A stretch of 64,000 nt of DNA from Streptomyces sp. NBC_00370. GTDB lineage: Bacteria > Actinomycetota > Actinomycetes > Streptomycetales > Streptomycetaceae. The notes under the pieces were generated by a model. That model was not told the origin of the DNA. It saw only the letters and a list, made by a program, of their open reading frames with translations, and ran no database searches. Where the stretch lies: contig NZ_CP107968.1 in the NCBI RefSeq assembly GCF_036084755.1, positions 3,230,501 to 3,294,500 on the forward strand. Direction: 5' to 3'. Of this stretch, positions 51,017 through 60,309 are shown piece by piece. The position numbers were made by a program, and so were the translations under genes. The number at the start of each line of letters is the position of its first letter. Position 1 is the stretch's first letter.

Positions 51017-51611
51017 GCGCGGCCACCGCCGACGACGCCAGGTCGTCGAGATAGCCCTTGGGCAGCTTGTTGCGCACCACCACGAGCCGCCAGTACAGCG
51101 GCCCGACCGTCAGGTCCAGCAGCCGGTCGGGCTCCGTGGCCGCGGGCAGCTCGCCGCGCTCGACCGCCTCACGGACGATGACGGCGGCGATGCCGCGCTG
51201 GCCGTCCGTGAGGGCCGCCTTGATGGTGTCGGCGATCTCGGGGTGCCGGGCCGACTCCACCAGCAGATCGGGAATGACCTGCGAGGCCACCGGGTGGCGC
51301 AGCGCGTGCGAGCCCACTTCCAGCAGCGCGCGCACGTCCCCGTAGAGCGATCCGGTCGCCGGGGCGGGCAACCCCTGGTCGGCGAAGACGGACATCAGGT
51401 CGAGGACCAGCGCCAGTTTGGACTTCCAGCGGCGGTAGACGGCCGTCTTGCCGACACCCGCCCTGCGCGCGATGCCCTCGATCGACATCCGGGCGAATCC
51501 GACGGCTGCCAGCTCCTCGAAGACGGCGGCGCGGATGGCGTCGGTCACGTCTTCCCGGAGCACGGCTGCTCCTGCGGGGACGCGGCGTGAGGTGCGCGGG
51601 TCCGGGCTCAT
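51003..51611 (-). CDS. TetR family regulator
   Basis: 202 residues from ATG 51609-51611. The helix-turn-helix is clear: FEELAAVGFARMSIEGIARRAGVGKTAVYRRWKSK. The C-terminal domain is helical and poorly conserved, so its ligand is unknown. It is divergent from the TagG-like permease gene, with palindromes and repeats in the 150-base spacer, and probably represses both itself and the exporter. Confidence 0.88.
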   Translation of the reverse strand: MSPDPRTSRRVPAGAAVLREDVTDAIRAAVFEELAAVGFARMSIEGIARRAGVGKTAVYRRWKSKLALVLDLMSVFADQGLPAPATGSLYGDVRALLEVGSHALRHPVASQVIPDLLVESARHPEIADTIKAALTDGQRGIAAVIVREAVERGELPAATEPDRLLDLTVGPLYWRLVVVRNKLPKGYLDDLASSAVAALSRG

Positions 51612-51644
51612 AGGACTTGAGCATACCTTGACGACGGAACGGTT

Positions 51645-51708
51645 GCGTTGCGACGTAAAACCGTCCTACTCTCAGCGTTGCGACGATACGGATCCGTTCC
51701 ATCGCAAC
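51645..51708. promoter_or_regulatory. Likely TetR operator region
   Basis: Contains a direct repeat GCGTTGCGACG at 51645-51655 and 51675-51685, a 10-bp palindrome ACGGATCCGT at 51688-51697, and outer arms GTTGCGA (51678-51684) and TCGCAAC (51702-51708) nearly centred on the palindrome. It sits between the divergent TetR and permease starts. Confidence 0.65.
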
Positions 51709-51764
51709 ATCCGTCACTCCCGGCCGTCGCCCGCGAAGACTCAGCTACGTCGAAAGCGACTCCA

Positions 51765-52691
51765 GTGAGCGAGACGATCGCACGGACCCATCCCCCCACC
51801 CCGCCACGGCCCGCAACGGCCGACGAGGAACTGGACCCGGCGGCGCTGGCCGCGAAGTACGGTCTGTCCGTCAGCGGGGCCCGCCCGACGCTGACCAGCT
51901 ACGCACGGCAGCTGTGGTCACGGCGGCACTTCATCACCGCCTTCGCCACGGCGAAGCTGACGGCGCAGTACAGCCAGGCGAAGCTCGGCCAGATCTGGCA
52001 GATCATGACGCCGCTGCTCAACGCGCTGGTCTACTACTTCATCTTCGGGGTGCTGCTCGGCACCAAGAAGGGCGTCGAGGACTTCATCCCGTTCCTGGTG
52101 ACGGGCGTGTTCATCTGGAGCTTCATCTCCAGCGCCGTCACCGCCGGCACCCGGGCGATCTCGTCCAACACCGGGCTCGTACGGGCCCTGCACTTCCCGC
52201 GCGCCGCGCTGCCGATCTCGCTGGCGCTGCAACAGCTCCAGCAGCTGCTCTTCTCGCTCTGCGCGCTGTTCGCGATCCTGCTCGCCTTCGGGCAGTACCC
52301 GACCTTCAGCTGGCTGCTTGCCGTGCCGGCGCTGCTGTTCATGTCGATGTTCGCGACGGGCCTGTCGATGATCGTGGCGCGGCTCGGCGCGAAGACGCCG
52401 GACATCGCGCAGCTCACGCCGTTCGTGCTGCGCACGTGGATGTACATCTCCGGCGTGATGTACAGCATCGACAACGTGATCGACAAGGTGCCGCACGCGG
52501 TCGGCGTGGCCCTGGACTGCAACCCGACAGCGATCTACATCGACCTGATGCGCTACGCGCTGATCAGCAGCTTCGGCCCCGACAAGCTGCCGCCGCACGT
52601 GTGGCCGCTGGCCTTCGGCTGGGCGGTGCTGCTGGGATTCGGCGGGTTCCTGTTCTTCTGGAAGGCCGAGGAGGAGTACGGACGTGGCTGA
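51765..52691 (+). CDS. TagG-like polysaccharide/teichoic acid ABC permease
   Basis: 308 residues from GTG 51765 (SETIARTHPPTPPRP); an in-frame longer reading from 51648 would run through the operator region and is unlikely. A Pro-rich cytoplasmic head (~50 residues) precedes six helices of the ABC-2 type (FATAKLTAQYSQAKLGQIWQIM, then FIFGVLLGTKKG and WSFISSAVTAG). It forms the channel for export of a lipid-linked polymer. The ATPase gene overlaps its end by 8 bases. Confidence 0.9.
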   Translation: MSETIARTHPPTPPRPATADEELDPAALAAKYGLSVSGARPTLTSYARQLWSRRHFITAFATAKLTAQYSQAKLGQIWQIMTPLLNALVYYFIFGVLLGTKKGVEDFIPFLVTGVFIWSFISSAVTAGTRAISSNTGLVRALHFPRAALPISLALQQLQQLLFSLCALFAILLAFGQYPTFSWLLAVPALLFMSMFATGLSMIVARLGAKTPDIAQLTPFVLRTWMYISGVMYSIDNVIDKVPHAVGVALDCNPTAIYIDLMRYALISSFGPDKLPPHVWPLAFGWAVLLGFGGFLFFWKAEEEYGRG

Positions 52692-53505
52692 GACGACGCC
52701 CAACGACACGTTCCCGGCCGACCGGGTCCCCACCGTCATCGTGGACGACGTCCACATCACGTACAAGGTGCACGGCACCCGGGGCGGCAGAGGGGCCGCG
52801 ACCTCCGCCCTCAGCCGGATCGTCTCGCGGCGCGGCGCCCCCGGCGTGCGGGAGGTGCTGGCGGTACGCGGGGTGAGCTTCGCCGCGTACAAGGGCGAGG
52901 CCATCGGGCTCATCGGCTCCAACGGCTCGGGCAAGTCGACCCTGCTCAAGGCGGTGGCCGGACTGCTGCCGCCGTCGCGGGGCAAGATCTACACCCAGGG
53001 CCAGCCCTCGCTCCTCGGCGTCAACGCGGCGCTCATGGGCGATCTGACCGGCGAACGAAACGTGGTGCTCGGCGGGCTCGCGATGGGCATGTCGCGCCAG
53101 CAGGTGCGCGAACGCTACGACGACATCGTGGAGTTCTCCGGGATCAACGACAAGGGCGACTTCATCTCGCTGCCGATGCGCACCTACTCCTCGGGCATGG
53201 GCGCCCGGCTGCGGTTCTCCATCGCCGCGGCCAAGAACCACGAGGTGCTGCTCATCGACGAGGCCCTGTCGACCGGCGACGCCAGGTTCCAGAAGCGCAG
53301 CAAGGAGCGGATCGAGGAACTGCGCGAGGAGGCCGGCACGGTCTTCCTCGTCAGCCACAGCAACAAGACGATCACCGAGACGTGTGACCGCGCCCTGTGG
53401 CTGGAGTCGGGGACGCTGCGCATGGACGGCCCGGCGGCGGACGTCGTCGCGGCGTACGAGCAGTTCACCGGCGGGCCCGCCGCAGCGGGCAAGAAGAAGA
53501 AATAG
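52684..53505 (+). CDS. TagH-like polysaccharide export ATPase
   Basis: 273 residues from GTG 52684, with GGAGGA upstream inside the permease gene. Motifs: Walker A GSNGSGKSTLLKAVAG, signature YSSGMGARLRFSIAA (the SSGM form typical of polymer exporters), Walker B VLLIDEALSTGD, and SHSN H-loop. An N-terminal 25-residue insertion (HGTRGGRGAATSALSRIV) lies before the Walker A strand. The C-terminus ends in KKKK with no extra periplasmic domain. It powers the TagG-like permease. Confidence 0.92.
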   Translation: MAETTPNDTFPADRVPTVIVDDVHITYKVHGTRGGRGAATSALSRIVSRRGAPGVREVLAVRGVSFAAYKGEAIGLIGSNGSGKSTLLKAVAGLLPPSRGKIYTQGQPSLLGVNAALMGDLTGERNVVLGGLAMGMSRQQVRERYDDIVEFSGINDKGDFISLPMRTYSSGMGARLRFSIAAAKNHEVLLIDEALSTGDARFQKRSKERIEELREEAGTVFLVSHSNKTITETCDRALWLESGTLRMDGPAADVVAAYEQFTGGPAAAGKKKK

Positions 53506-53532
53506 CGACAAAACGGTCTAGGCTGCCGGTCG

Positions 53533-54882
53533 ATGACAAACCGTCGGACCGGCACGACCGGCATCCCAGTCCCCGTTTCCGTAGCGCCGCCGCCCGGCTT
53601 CGGGCCGCTGCTGACCGTCGGTTTCGACGGCAGGCCGGCCGCCGCAGGCGCGCGCCCCTGGCTCGCGCTCGGCGGGGTCTGGGCGGTGACCAGGGCGGCG
53701 ATGGCCGTCCTGCTCGTCCAGGACGACCTCGGCGGTGGCGGGGTCAGCGCCGAGGTGTACGACCTCTACCGGGGCTGGTACGGGCAGCTCAGCCACGGCG
53801 CTTTCCCTTCGGGCGACGCCAGTTGGCAGTACCCGCCGGGGGCGGGCGCCGTGCTCCTGTCGCCCGCGCTGCTGCCGTGGTTCACGTACTTCCAGGCGTT
53901 CGTCGCGCTGACGCTGCTCGCCGACGCGGTCGTCACCTGCGCGCTCGCCCGTGCGGGCCGCGGCTCGGGATCACCGCTCGACGGGGCCTGGGCCGACCAG
54001 GCGGGCGCGGGCGCCGGCGCCGCGGGGGCCTGGCTGTGGGTGTGCGGGCTGCCGCTGCTGCTGCACATCCCGCTCGCCCGGTACGACGTGCAGGTCACCG
54101 CGCTCGCCGTCCTCGCCCTGCTGGCGCAGCGCCGCCGGCCGCGGCTCGGCGGCACGCTCGCCGGGATCGGCGCGCTGGCGAAGGTCTGGCCGGTGCTGAC
54201 CCTGCTGGGCACGGCCCCCGGCCGCACCACCCGGGCGGTGTGGACATCGGCGGCGGTCAGCGCGGGCGCGCTGTTCGCGGTGCTGGCGCTCTTCTTCTCG
54301 CACCCGCTGGACTTCCTGCGGCAGCAGGACGGCCGCGGCGTGCAGATCGAGTCGGTCGGCGGCACGGCCCTGTCGCTGGCGAAGCTGGCCGGCTGGTCCG
54401 GCACGGTCTCCTACCGGTACGGGGCCTTCGAGTTCACCGGACCCCAGGTGCCGGACGTGGCCAGGGCTGCGCTGCTGCTGACCGCGCTCGCCTTCTGCTG
54501 GCTGCTGCTGTGGCGGGTGCGGGCGGCGCGCTGGACGGCGGCCACGCCCTTCGACGCGGCACTGACCGCCGTACTGCTGTTCACCGTCACCAGCCGGGTG
54601 ATCAGCCCGCAGTATCTGATCTGGCTGCTGGGCCTGGCAGCGGTCTGCCTCACCTCACGGCACACCACCCAGCGCCCGGTGGCCCTGCTCCTGCTGCCCG
54701 CCTCGGCGCTGAGCGCACTCGCCTTCCCGCTGCTCTACGGGGACGTCATGGCGGTCACCCCGCTCGGCTGCGCGGTCGTGGCGACCAGGAACGCACTCCT
54801 GCTGGCCGCGACGGCACTGTCCTGCCGCCGGCTGTGGGCGGGCGGTCGCCCGCGTAAGGAACTGGGCCTGCACCTGCGCTGA
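53533..54882 (+). CDS. GT87/DUF2029-like membrane glycosyltransferase
   Basis: 449 residues from ATG 53533, 27 bases after the export ATPase. About ten hydrophobic segments with short loops are seen. Landmarks include YDLYRGWYGQLSHGAFPSGDASWQYPPGA near residue 75-105 (likely the acceptor loop with a conserved Asp), GTLAGIGALAKVWP and FTVTSRVISPQYLIWLLGLA. These match GT87/DUF2029-type polyprenyl-phosphate-sugar transferases. It may add a sugar outside the membrane to the exported polymer; the donor is unknown. Confidence 0.78.
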   Translation: MTNRRTGTTGIPVPVSVAPPPGFGPLLTVGFDGRPAAAGARPWLALGGVWAVTRAAMAVLLVQDDLGGGGVSAEVYDLYRGWYGQLSHGAFPSGDASWQYPPGAGAVLLSPALLPWFTYFQAFVALTLLADAVVTCALARAGRGSGSPLDGAWADQAGAGAGAAGAWLWVCGLPLLLHIPLARYDVQVTALAVLALLAQRRRPRLGGTLAGIGALAKVWPVLTLLGTAPGRTTRAVWTSAAVSAGALFAVLALFFSHPLDFLRQQDGRGVQIESVGGTALSLAKLAGWSGTVSYRYGAFEFTGPQVPDVARAALLLTALAFCWLLLWRVRAARWTAATPFDAALTAVLLFTVTSRVISPQYLIWLLGLAAVCLTSRHTTQRPVALLLLPASALSALAFPLLYGDVMAVTPLGCAVVATRNALLLAATALSCRRLWAGGRPRKELGLHLR

Positions 54883-54911
54883 CGGAGCAGCACCGACAGG
54901 GGAAAAGCGGA

Positions 54912-54938
54912 AGGCGCCCGGCGGTGTGCCGGGCGCCT
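54912..54938. terminator. Bidirectional terminator
   Basis: Perfect 11-bp stem (54912-54922 with 54928-54938), 5-base loop, between the convergent GT87-like and glutamate dehydrogenase genes. Confidence 0.85.
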
Positions 54939-54947
54939 CCCCTCGCG

Positions 54948-57900
54948 TCAGCTGTGGGTGCGCAGCAGCGTCCGCATCGTGCGCATCGCGACCGACAGGT
55001 TCGCCAGGTCGAACGAGTCCGAGCTCTGGATCTCCTCCAGCGTCGAACGCGAACGGCCCAGGATCGCCGCGTTCTTCTCCTCCCAGGCCTTGAACCGCTC
55101 CTCGGGGCTGGCACTCGCGTCACCGGCCGACAGCACGTCCGCCGTCAGCGCGGCGTGCGCCGAGTACAGGTCCTCGCGGATGGAGGCGCGGGCCATGGAC
55201 TGCCAGCGGTCCGCGCGCGGCAGCTCGATGATCCTGTCCATCAGCTGACTGATCCGCAGCCGGTCCCCGAGGTCGTAGTACACCTCGGCGACATCCAGCG
55301 GGTCCTGCTCGGTGCGCTCGGCGATGGCGACGATGTCGAGCGTCGGGAAGGCCGAGGAGAACCCGGCCACCCGCAGGGCCAGTTCCTCCGGGACCCCGGC
55401 CCCTGTCAGCTCCTCCAGGAGCTTCTGGTACCACTCCAGCTCGGCACCGAGCAGCAGCGTGGGCAGCTTCGCCCAGACCCGCGCGACGCCCTCGGCGAAG
55501 AACTCGATCGTCCCTGCGATCTCCAGCGGCTGCGGCCTGTTGCCCAGCAGCCAGCGCGTACCGCGCTCGACGAGCCGGCGCGAGTGCAGCCTGATCCGGG
55601 TCTGGACGCCGGCGTCGACCTTGTTGTCCAGCGCCTCGACCTCGTCCCAGACCCCGCTCAGACCGAAGATCTCCCTGGCCGCCGTCTGGGCCCTGACGAT
55701 CTCCTCGATCGAGGCGCCCGTCTCCTCCCGCAGCCGGTGCAGGAAGGTCGAACCGCCGGAGTTGACGGTGTCGTTGACGAGCACCGTCGTGACGATCTCG
55801 CGGCGCAGCGCGTGCGCGTCGATCTGCTCGGCGTACCGCTCCTGGAGCGGCACCGGGAAGTACGCGTGCAGCAGCTTGCGCAGGTACGGGTCGTCGGGGA
55901 GCCCGGTGTGGATCAGCTCGTCCGCGACGGTGATCTTGGTGTAGGCGAGCAGCACCGCCAGCTCGGGCTGGGAGAGCCCCTTGCCCGCGCTGAGCAGTTC
56001 GCGCACCTGCCGGTCGGTGGGCAGGAACTCCAGCGCCCTGTTGAGGTGTCCGTCCCTGCTCAGCCGGCGCATGTAGCGCTGGTGGGCGTGGAGGAGCGAG
56101 GGCGACTGGGCGACGGCGTTGGCGAGGGCCGTGTTCTGCGCGTAGTTGTTGCGCAGCACGAGCCCGCCGACCTCGTCGGTCATCGCCGCGAGCAGCTTGT
56201 TGCGCTGCTTGACGGTCATGTCACCGCTGGTGACCAGGCCGTTGAGCAGGATCTTGATGTTCACCTCGTGGTCGGAGGTGTCCACGCCCGCGCTGTTGTC
56301 GATGGCGTCGGTGTTGACCTTGCCGCCCTCGCCGCCCGCCCCGCGCCGGGCGAACTCGATCCGGCCGAGCTGGGTCAGACCGAGGTTGCCGCCCTCGCCG
56401 ACGACCTTCGCCCGCAGGTCCTCGCCGTTGACCCGGATCGCGTCGTTGGCCTTGTCGCCGACGTCCGCGTGGGTCTCGGTCGTGGCCTTCACATACGTAC
56501 CGATGCCGCCGTTCCACAGCAGGTCGACCGGGGCCTGGAAGATCGCCTTCATCAGGTCGGCCGGCGTCAGCTTCGTGACCCCTTCGTCGATACCGAGGGC
56601 CTCACGCACCTGCGCGTTGACCGGGATCGACTTGGCCGTACGGGGATGGATACCGCCGCCCTGCGACAGCAGCTTCTTGTCGTAGTCGGCCCAGGACGAG
56701 CGCGGCAGCTCGAAGAGCCGGCGGCGCTCCGCGTACGACGTCGCGGCGTCCGGCTTCGGGTCGATGAAGATGTGCCGGTGGTCGAAGGCGGCGACCAGCC
56801 GGATGTGCTCGGAGAGCAGCATCCCGTTGCCGAACACGTCACCGGACATGTCGCCGACGCCGACGACCGTGAAGTCCTCGGACTGCACGTCGTGGCCCAG
56901 CTCGCGGAAGTGCCGCTCGACGGACTCCCAGGCGCCGCGGGCCGTGATGCCCATGCCCTTGTGGTCGTAGCCGGCGCTGCCGCCGGAGGCGAAGGCGTCA
57001 CCGAGCCAGAAGTTGTACGCGACGGCGACTTCGTTGGCGATGTCGGAGAAGCTGGCCGTGCCCTTGTCGGCGGCGACGACCAGATAGGTGTCGTCCTCGT
57101 CGTGCCGGACCACGTCGGTCGGCGGCACGACCTCGCCCGCCACGAGATTGTCCGTGATGTCGAGCAGCGCCGAGATGAAGATCTTGTACGAGGCGATGCC
57201 CTCGGCCAGCCAGGCGTCCCGGTCCTCGGCCGGGTCGGGCAGCTGCTTGGCGACGAAGCCGCCCTTGGCGCCGACCGGCACGATCACGGTGTTCTTCACC
57301 ATCTGGGCCTTGACCAGGCCAAGGATCTCCGTACGGAAGTCCTCACGCCGGTCGGACCAGCGCAGCCCGCCACGGGCGACCTTGCCGAAGCGCAGATGGA
57401 CGCCCTCGACGCGCGGCGAGTACACCCAGATCTCGTACGCGGGACGCGGCGCCGGCAGGTCGGGGATGGCCTGCGGGTCGAACTTCACCGAGACGTAGCT
57501 GTGCTGCTTGCCGTCGTCCCTGAGCTGGAAGAAGTTGGTCCGCAGCGTGGCCTTGATGAGGGTGAGGAACGAGCGCAGGATCCGGTCCTCGTCCAGGCTC
57601 GCGACCTGGTCGAGGGCTCCGTCCAGCTCCTCCATCACACCGTCGATCAGCTCCGTGCCGGCGCGCTGGCGGCCCGGCGACATCCGGGCCTCGAAGAGCG
57701 AGACGAGCAGCCGGGCGGTGTGGACGTTGTTGCAGAGGGTGTCCTCCATGTAGTCCTGGCTGAACGTGGACCCGGACTGGCGCAGGTACTTCGCGTAGGC
57801 CCGCAGGACCATCGCCTGGCGCCAGTTGAGGCCCGCCCGCAGGACGAGGGAGTTGAAGCCGTCGTTCTCCGCGGCGCCGGTCCACACGGCCGCGAAGGCG

Positions 57901-59885
57901 TCCTGGAACCGCTCGCGCGCGTCCTCGGCGAGATGGGCGCTGCCCGCCGCGCTCTTGGGCAGCCGCAGACCGAAGTCGTAGATCCAGGCGAGGGAGCGGT
58001 CGGTGCAGCGCAGCTCGTACGGGCGCTCGTCGACGACCTCGACACCGAGGCGCTGGAGGACCGGCAGGACGGCGGAGAGCGAGACCTGCTCACCCGTCCG
58101 GTAGATCTTGAAGCGGCGCTCGTCGGCGGCGGCGCCGACGGGCTCGTACAGCGAGAGGGCGAAGTCCTTCTCGGTCCTGGCGAGCGCTTCGAGATGGACG
58201 AGGTCGGCGACGGCCGAGCGCGGCGAGTGGTCGGCCTTGTACCCCTCGGGGAACGCGTTCCCGTAGCTGCGCAGCAGCCCCGCCGCGCGCTCCTCGCCGC
58301 ATTCGGCGTTCAGCGCGTCGGCGAAGGCGTCGGCCCAGGAGCGGGCGGCCTCGACGAGCCTGGCCTCGATGCGGTCGGCGTCGGCCTCGGTCAGTTCCGT
58401 CAGCTCGGTGCCGGTCGGTACGCGCACGACGAAGTGCAGCCGGGAGAGGATCGACTCGGTGTTCCAGGCGGTGAAGTCGACGCTGGTGCCGCCGAGTTCG
58501 TCCTTGAGGATGTCGATGAGCCGCAGCCGGACCCCGGTGGTGTAGCGGTCGCGCGGCAGATAGATCAGGGCGGAGTAGTAGCGCCCGTACTCGTCCTGGC
58601 GGAGGAAGAGCCGCAGCCGCCTGCGCTCCTGGAGGTACAGCACGCTCGTGGCGATGGTCCGCAGCTGGTCGGCGGGCGTCTGGAACAGCTCGTCGCGCGG
58701 GTACGTCTCCATGATCTGCATCAGGTCGCGGCCATCATGGCTGTTCGGGGAGAACCCCGCGCCTTCCAGCACCTCGGCGACCTTGCGGCGGACCACCGGC
58801 ACCCGGCGTACGGACTCGATGTACGCGGCGGACGAGAACAGCCCGAGGAACCGGCGCTCCCCGATGACGTTGCCCTTGGAGTCGAACTTCTTGACGCCCA
58901 CGTAGTCGAGGTAGCTGGGGCGGTGCACGGTGGCGCGGCTGTTGGCCTTGGTGAGGATGAGCAGATTGTGCTCGCGGGCCTTGGCACGGGCGTCGGCGGG
59001 CAGCCTGCTGAAGGAGTGGCTGGCCGGGTGGTCCTCGTCGTCGCCGTGCTGCGGGTCGGCGCGCAGGATGCCGAGGCCGGTGCCCGCCACCGCGGTCAGC
59101 GCGTCGGCCTCGGTCAGCTCGTACTCGCGGTAGCCGAGGAAGGTGAAGTGGTCGGCGGCGAGCCAGCGGAGCAGTTCGCCCGCCTCCTCGACCTCTTCCG
59201 CGCGCAGATCGTCGGCCATCGGCTCGCCGGGCAGCTCCTCGGCGACGCGCAGCGCGGCTTCGCGCATCTTCTCCCAGTCCTCGACGGCCTCGCGGACGTC
59301 GGACAGGACGCGCAGCAGATCGGCGGTCATCTGCTTGAGGTCGGCGCGGTCGGTCTCGCGGTCGACCTCGACATGGATCCAGGACTCGACGTGGGTGTCG
59401 TGCGGGCGCTGTGTCCCGGGCGGCAGACCGCCGGGCAGCACCTCCAGCAGCTTGCCGGTGATGTCGCGGCGCACGGTGATCTGCGGGTGCACGACGGCGT
59501 GGATGCCTCGGCCCTGGCGGGAGAGTTCGTTGGTGACGGAGTCCACGAGGAAGGGCATGTCGTCGGTCACGACCTCGACGACGGAGTGCGAGCAGAGCCA
59601 GCCGTCCTCCTCGACGGTCGGCGTGTGCACCCGTACGTTGGCCGTGCCCTGGGGGCGATTCTCGGCCAGTCGGTAGTGGGAGAGCGCGGCCCCGAAGACG
59701 TCGACCGGGTCGCGGTCGGCCAGGTCCTCCTGGGCCGTGTGCAGGTAGTAGCGCTGGAGGTAGGCGAACAGCGTGTCCTCGCCGGGTCCGCCCCCGCTGT
59801 CGGTTCCCCCCGCCGGGCTGTTCTCAGCGACCCGGGCCGCCCGGGTGAGCAGTTCGGCCTTGGCTTCGTCCAGCTTGGTCTGCAT
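54948..59885 (-). CDS. NAD-specific glutamate dehydrogenase, large (GDH180) type
   Basis: 1645 residues from ATG 59883-59885 (MQTKLDEAKAELLTRA); a longer reading to 59942 is less likely. Length fits the ~1650-residue Streptomyces enzyme. The N-terminal ~700 residues are ACT-like regulatory modules (VVEVVTDDMPFLVDSVT, HPQITVRRDI). The catalytic core has RGGLRWSDRREDFRTEILGLVKAQMVKNTVIVPVGAKGGFV, with the catalytic lysines, and a dinucleotide-binding part (TVVGVGDMSGDVFGNGMLLS). It oxidises glutamate to 2-oxoglutarate for catabolism. It is preceded by a long non-coding region, and monocistronic. Confidence 0.93.
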   Translation of the reverse strand: MQTKLDEAKAELLTRAARVAENSPAGGTDSGGGPGEDTLFAYLQRYYLHTAQEDLADRDPVDVFGAALSHYRLAENRPQGTANVRVHTPTVEEDGWLCSHSVVEVVTDDMPFLVDSVTNELSRQGRGIHAVVHPQITVRRDITGKLLEVLPGGLPPGTQRPHDTHVESWIHVEVDRETDRADLKQMTADLLRVLSDVREAVEDWEKMREAALRVAEELPGEPMADDLRAEEVEEAGELLRWLAADHFTFLGYREYELTEADALTAVAGTGLGILRADPQHGDDEDHPASHSFSRLPADARAKAREHNLLILTKANSRATVHRPSYLDYVGVKKFDSKGNVIGERRFLGLFSSAAYIESVRRVPVVRRKVAEVLEGAGFSPNSHDGRDLMQIMETYPRDELFQTPADQLRTIATSVLYLQERRRLRLFLRQDEYGRYYSALIYLPRDRYTTGVRLRLIDILKDELGGTSVDFTAWNTESILSRLHFVVRVPTGTELTELTEADADRIEARLVEAARSWADAFADALNAECGEERAAGLLRSYGNAFPEGYKADHSPRSAVADLVHLEALARTEKDFALSLYEPVGAAADERRFKIYRTGEQVSLSAVLPVLQRLGVEVVDERPYELRCTDRSLAWIYDFGLRLPKSAAGSAHLAEDARERFQDAFAAVWTGAAENDGFNSLVLRAGLNWRQAMVLRAYAKYLRQSGSTFSQDYMEDTLCNNVHTARLLVSLFEARMSPGRQRAGTELIDGVMEELDGALDQVASLDEDRILRSFLTLIKATLRTNFFQLRDDGKQHSYVSVKFDPQAIPDLPAPRPAYEIWVYSPRVEGVHLRFGKVARGGLRWSDRREDFRTEILGLVKAQMVKNTVIVPVGAKGGFVAKQLPDPAEDRDAWLAEGIASYKIFISALLDITDNLVAGEVVPPTDVVRHDEDDTYLVVAADKGTASFSDIANEVAVAYNFWLGDAFASGGSAGYDHKGMGITARGAWESVERHFRELGHDVQSEDFTVVGVGDMSGDVFGNGMLLSEHIRLVAAFDHRHIFIDPKPDAATSYAERRRLFELPRSSWADYDKKLLSQGGGIHPRTAKSIPVNAQVREALGIDEGVTKLTPADLMKAIFQAPVDLLWNGGIGTYVKATTETHADVGDKANDAIRVNGEDLRAKVVGEGGNLGLTQLGRIEFARRGAGGEGGKVNTDAIDNSAGVDTSDHEVNIKILLNGLVTSGDMTVKQRNKLLAAMTDEVGGLVLRNNYAQNTALANAVAQSPSLLHAHQRYMRRLSRDGHLNRALEFLPTDRQVRELLSAGKGLSQPELAVLLAYTKITVADELIHTGLPDDPYLRKLLHAYFPVPLQERYAEQIDAHALRREIVTTVLVNDTVNSGGSTFLHRLREETGASIEEIVRAQTAAREIFGLSGVWDEVEALDNKVDAGVQTRIRLHSRRLVERGTRWLLGNRPQPLEIAGTIEFFAEGVARVWAKLPTLLLGAELEWYQKLLEELTGAGVPEELALRVAGFSSAFPTLDIVAIAERTEQDPLDVAEVYYDLGDRLRISQLMDRIIELPRADRWQSMARASIREDLYSAHAALTADVLSAGDASASPEERFKAWEEKNAAILGRSRSTLEEIQSSDSFDLANLSVAMRTMRTLLRTHS

Positions 59886-60267
59886 GTTCTTCTCTGGCTC
59901 CTGTCGCGCGCCGTTGCGTGACGTCGGTGAAAGAAGCGGCACGACGCCACGACGCGGGGTTTCCGGTCGGGGACGACGTTATGCCGCGATGAGAGATGTC
60001 CGGGACGTTATTGGCCAATTTTGGCTTCGGGTCCGGATCCGGGGGACCAGCGATCACCCGGACGCTGTGGCGCTCCGGGCGTGCACCGGGGGCTTCGCTG
60101 CCCCCTCGGCGTATCGCGCTGATCACGGCCCCAAGGCTATCCCTCTTCACAGGGGCGCGGTCACGAGCCGCATGTGTACAAAAGCGGGCCCGAACTTTGA
60201 CACTCTGGACAGCGACACGGAGTCGGGCGCGTCCCGTCCGGCACACCGCCCGGAGGCGGTCGACCGG
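59886..60267. other. Upstream region of glutamate dehydrogenase
   Basis: 382 bases with no supported gene. It holds a 10-bp palindrome ATTGGCCAAT at 60010-60019, about 125 bases before the dehydrogenase start, in a locally A/T-rich patch. This may be part of the promoter. Confidence 0.5.
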
Positions 60268-60298
60268 CGACCGGCCGGCGGCTCCCGCCGGCCGGTCG
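60268..60298 (-). terminator. Terminator of the HAD gene
   Basis: Perfect 14-bp stem (60268-60281 with 60285-60298), 3-base loop, 11 bases after the HAD stop. Confidence 0.85.
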
Positions 60299-60309
60299 AG
60301 GCGAACGGC

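Noticed and set aside
54924..59921. A 1665-codon plus-strand open frame opposite glutamate dehydrogenase.
   Set aside because: It mirrors the real gene in an antisense frame, as expected from strong third-position GC bias. Its sequence is Arg/Val/Gly/Asp-rich with no family resemblance, while the opposite strand encodes a clear enzyme.
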